Positions 14,106 to 15,704 of a stretch of 15,704 nt of DNA are shown here, one piece after another. The notes below the pieces were generated by a model. It searched no databases. It saw only the letters and a program-made list of their open reading frames with translations, and had not been told where the DNA came from. The stretch's first letter is position 1; the number at the start of each line of letters is the position of its first letter. The position numbers and the translations under genes are program-made. The DNA is from an uncultured Gemmatimonadota bacterium (lineage in GTDB: Bacteria; Gemmatimonadota; Gemmatimonadetes; Longimicrobiales; Gaopeijiaceae): the NCBI GenBank assembly GCA_938030915.1, contig CALHIO010000250.1:1-15704 (forward strand). Reading direction: 5' to 3'.

Positions 14106-15539
14106 ATGTCACTGAAGGTCTACAACACCGCGACGCGCTCGCTCGAGGACTTCGTTCCGCTGAACGAGGGTGCGGTCGGCGTCTACGCCTGCGGCCCGAC
14201 GATCTACAACCACGCCCACATCGGAAACTTCAGGACCTTCCTGTTTTTCGATCTGGTTCATCGACATCTCGAGTGGAGTGGGTACGAGGTGCGGTTCGTC
14301 ATGAACCTCACGGACGTGGATGACAAGGTGATCGAGGCGGCGCACGCCGCCGGTACGACGATCGATGAACACACCGCACCGTTCGGAGACACCTTCCTCG
14401 CCGATTGCGCGACACTCGGGGTCCGCACGGTAGACAGCTATCCGCGCGCGACCCGGTATATCGAACCGATGGTCGACTTCATCACCCGTCTCATCGAGAA
14501 CGGGCACGCCTACCCGGCGGACGACGGTGCCGTGTACTTCTCGATCTCGAGCTTTCCGGAGTACGGCAAGCTGAAGGGCATCGACACGTCGACACTCATC
14601 TCGGGCGCTCGCGTCGAGCACGACGAGTACGAAAAGGAGGACGCTCGCGACTTCGCGCTCTGGAAGGCTGCGACGGAGGAGGACGAGGCGGTCGGGGCTG
14701 CCTGGGATTCGCCGTGGGGTCTTGGACGCCCGGGGTGGCACCTCGAATGCTCCGTCATGAGCACCACCGAGCTCGGTGACACGCTCGACCTGCACCTCGG
14801 GGGTGAGGACCTCGTCTTCCCGCATCACGAAAACGAGATCGCACAGTCGGAGGGAGCGACGGGCCACCCGTTCGTACGCTACTGGATGCACGTGAAGCAC
14901 CTCTTCGTGGAGGGGCGGAAGATGTCCAAGTCGCTCGGGAACTTCATCCGTGTGCGCGATCTGCTCGAGGAAGGGTACGATCCCGCCGCCATCCGGCATC
15001 TGCTCGTCTCGTCGCACTACCGAGGGGATCTGAACTTCACGCGCGAAGGGCTGAAAGCGTCCGGTGCGGCGGTGCAGCGGCTTCTCGATTTCGAGGCCCG
15101 ACTGGTCGATCTGCAGACGGATGACGTGGCAGAGGAGTCGGCTCTACCGGACCTGGCGGCCACGGTGGTCGTCGGCTTCCGGACCGCGATGGACGACGAC
15201 TTCAACTCAGCGGATGCCCTGGGTGTCGTCTTCGGCTTCGTGACGAGGGTGAATGCGGAGCTCGACGCTCGGGGCACTGTGTCCGCGGCGGACCGGGATG
15301 CCGCACTGGAGGCGCTGCGATCGATGGATCAGGTCCTCGGCCTGCTCGAGGTCGCGCATACCTCCCGTACCGTCGATGACGACCTCGCGACGTGGGTTGA
15401 GCAGATGATCGAAGAGCGGGCTGCTGCACGCGCGTCGAAGGATTTCGCGCGGGCCGATGCGATCCGGGACGAGCTGGCCGAGAAGAACATCGTCCTCGAG
15501 GACGGGGCCGGAGGGACGCGCTGGAAGGTGGTGGGCTAG
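14106..15539 (+). CDS. cysS: Cysteinyl-tRNA synthetase
   Basis: This class I aminoacyl-tRNA synthetase charges tRNA-Cys. It has 477 residues, slightly longer than E. coli CysS. The zinc site that recognises the cysteine thiol is complete: Cys29 in VYACGPTIYN, Cys215 in WHLECSVM, and His240 and Glu244 in FPHHENEIAQ. The HIGH-type motif is HIGN (38-41), and KMSKS is intact at 272-276. The C-terminal DALR-type helical region and the anticodon-binding tail (ARASKDFARADAIRDEL) are present. ATG 14106 is chosen because LKVYNTATRSLEDF is the normal beginning; an upstream TTG at 14067 lies inside the hairpin. There is no clear Shine-Dalgarno. The gene is 75 bases from pyrF and may have its own promoter, which I could not identify. 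Confidence 0.96.
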   Translation: MSLKVYNTATRSLEDFVPLNEGAVGVYACGPTIYNHAHIGNFRTFLFFDLVHRHLEWSGYEVRFVMNLTDVDDKVIEAAHAAGTTIDEHTAPFGDTFLADCATLGVRTVDSYPRATRYIEPMVDFITRLIENGHAYPADDGAVYFSISSFPEYGKLKGIDTSTLISGARVEHDEYEKEDARDFALWKAATEEDEAVGAAWDSPWGLGRPGWHLECSVMSTTELGDTLDLHLGGEDLVFPHHENEIAQSEGATGHPFVRYWMHVKHLFVEGRKMSKSLGNFIRVRDLLEEGYDPAAIRHLLVSSHYRGDLNFTREGLKASGAAVQRLLDFEARLVDLQTDDVAEESALPDLAATVVVGFRTAMDDDFNSADALGVVFGFVTRVNAELDARGTVSAADRDAALEALRSMDQVLGLLEVAHTSRTVDDDLATWVEQMIEERAAARASKDFARADAIRDELAEKNIVLEDGAGGTRWKVVG

Positions 15540-15545
15540 GACTAT

Positions 15546-15569
15546 CGCTCCGGCTGAGATGGCCGAGCG
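15546..15569 (+). terminator. Hairpin directly after cysS
   Basis: CGCTC-C-GGC pairs with GCC-GAGCG across a TGAGATG loop: 8 pairs with one bulged C, starting six bases after the cysS stop. No T-run follows; the next bases are GGGACGAATT. The position fits a U-less terminator or 3'-end stabiliser, but function is not shown. Confidence 0.35.
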
Positions 15570-15704
15570 GGGACGAATTGGAATCCGAACCTTGCAGCAC
15601 CAGCGCTTCTGAACTGCCGAAACCCTTGATGCCCGACTTGAAGCCCAACGCAGCCTACGGTAACGCCGCCGAGCCTCCTGTAGTTGCGGAGAGAAGGGAA
15701 GTTG
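15570..15704. other. Right-edge sequence without a recognisable gene
   Basis: I examined this stretch on both strands for tRNA, tmRNA, RNase P RNA and protein genes and recognised none. Some pieces on the minus strand (AAGGTTCGGATTCC) recall a T-arm, but the stem does not pair. An ATG at 15629 opens a frame that runs 25 codons to the edge without a stop; it has no Shine-Dalgarno or family motif, so it is not called as a gene. Confidence 0.4.

Noticed and set aside
15541..15660. Possible tRNA-like gene after cysS (GGCCGAGCGG and AAGGTTCGGATTCC segments)
   Set aside because: No acceptor stem, anticodon stem or T-arm stem pairs correctly on either strand.
1..15704. Defence, secretion, biosynthetic or mobile gene cluster
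   Set aside because: Every well-supported gene is a housekeeping or envelope gene; no transposase, integrase, nuclease cassette, toxin pair or repeat array was seen.

Overview
This is a high-GC bacterial chromosomal segment that is almost entirely coding, with 15 protein genes and very short gaps. The gene content is core metabolism plus envelope biology. Several features suggest a Gemmatimonadota-like, diderm bacterium: many GTG starts, lipoproteins with lipobox signals, a PyrDB-type dihydroorotate dehydrogenase, a TraR/DksA-type zinc protein, and the order smpB / N-acetylmuramoyl-L-alanine amidase / TPR lipoprotein / pyrD / pyrF. That taxonomic placement is an inference from protein style and gene order; no marker gene settles it. 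No mobile element, CRISPR array, rRNA, tRNA or phage gene was recognised.

Layout. 1-885: the 3' part of a lipoprotein M28 peptidase of the glutaminyl-cyclase type, whose start lies off the left edge. 1039-1983: a nitrilase. 2034-2315 (minus): a YggX-type protein with an unusual four-cysteine set. 2472-2855: a DksA/TraR zinc-finger regulator. 2878-4023 (minus): ribonuclease D. 4186-7778: a glycolytic group of pyruvate kinase, a PhnP-like metallo-beta-lactamase-fold hydrolase and glucose-6-phosphate isomerase, packed so tightly that the ribosome binding site of the second gene overlaps the stop of the first and the second and third genes overlap. 7871-14030: a co-directional run of YtxH-like protein, YihY/BrkB membrane protein, SmpB, amidase, TPR lipoprotein, PyrD and PyrF, with gaps of at most 17 bases and three consecutive 4-base stop/start overlaps. 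14106-15539: cysteinyl-tRNA synthetase. 15540-15704: no recognisable gene.

How the genes fit together. The pyk-MBL-pgi group is a carbohydrate unit with a possible metabolite-repair hydrolase. The long run from 7871 mixes envelope functions with ribosome rescue and the last steps of UMP synthesis; translational coupling suggests one transcript. DksA, ribonuclease D, SmpB and CysRS add stringent-response, RNA-processing and translation functions.

Non-coding signals are modest. Several GC-rich hairpins sit at transcription-unit boundaries, none followed by a clear U-run: between the convergent gene pairs, after cysS, in the pyrF-cysS gap and in the divergent rnd/pyk gap. I see no clearly new multi-gene system. 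The points most worth a second look are the four-cysteine YggX-like protein, the TPR lipoprotein coupled to the amidase, the PhnP-like enzyme between two glycolytic genes, and the rnd/pyk dyad.
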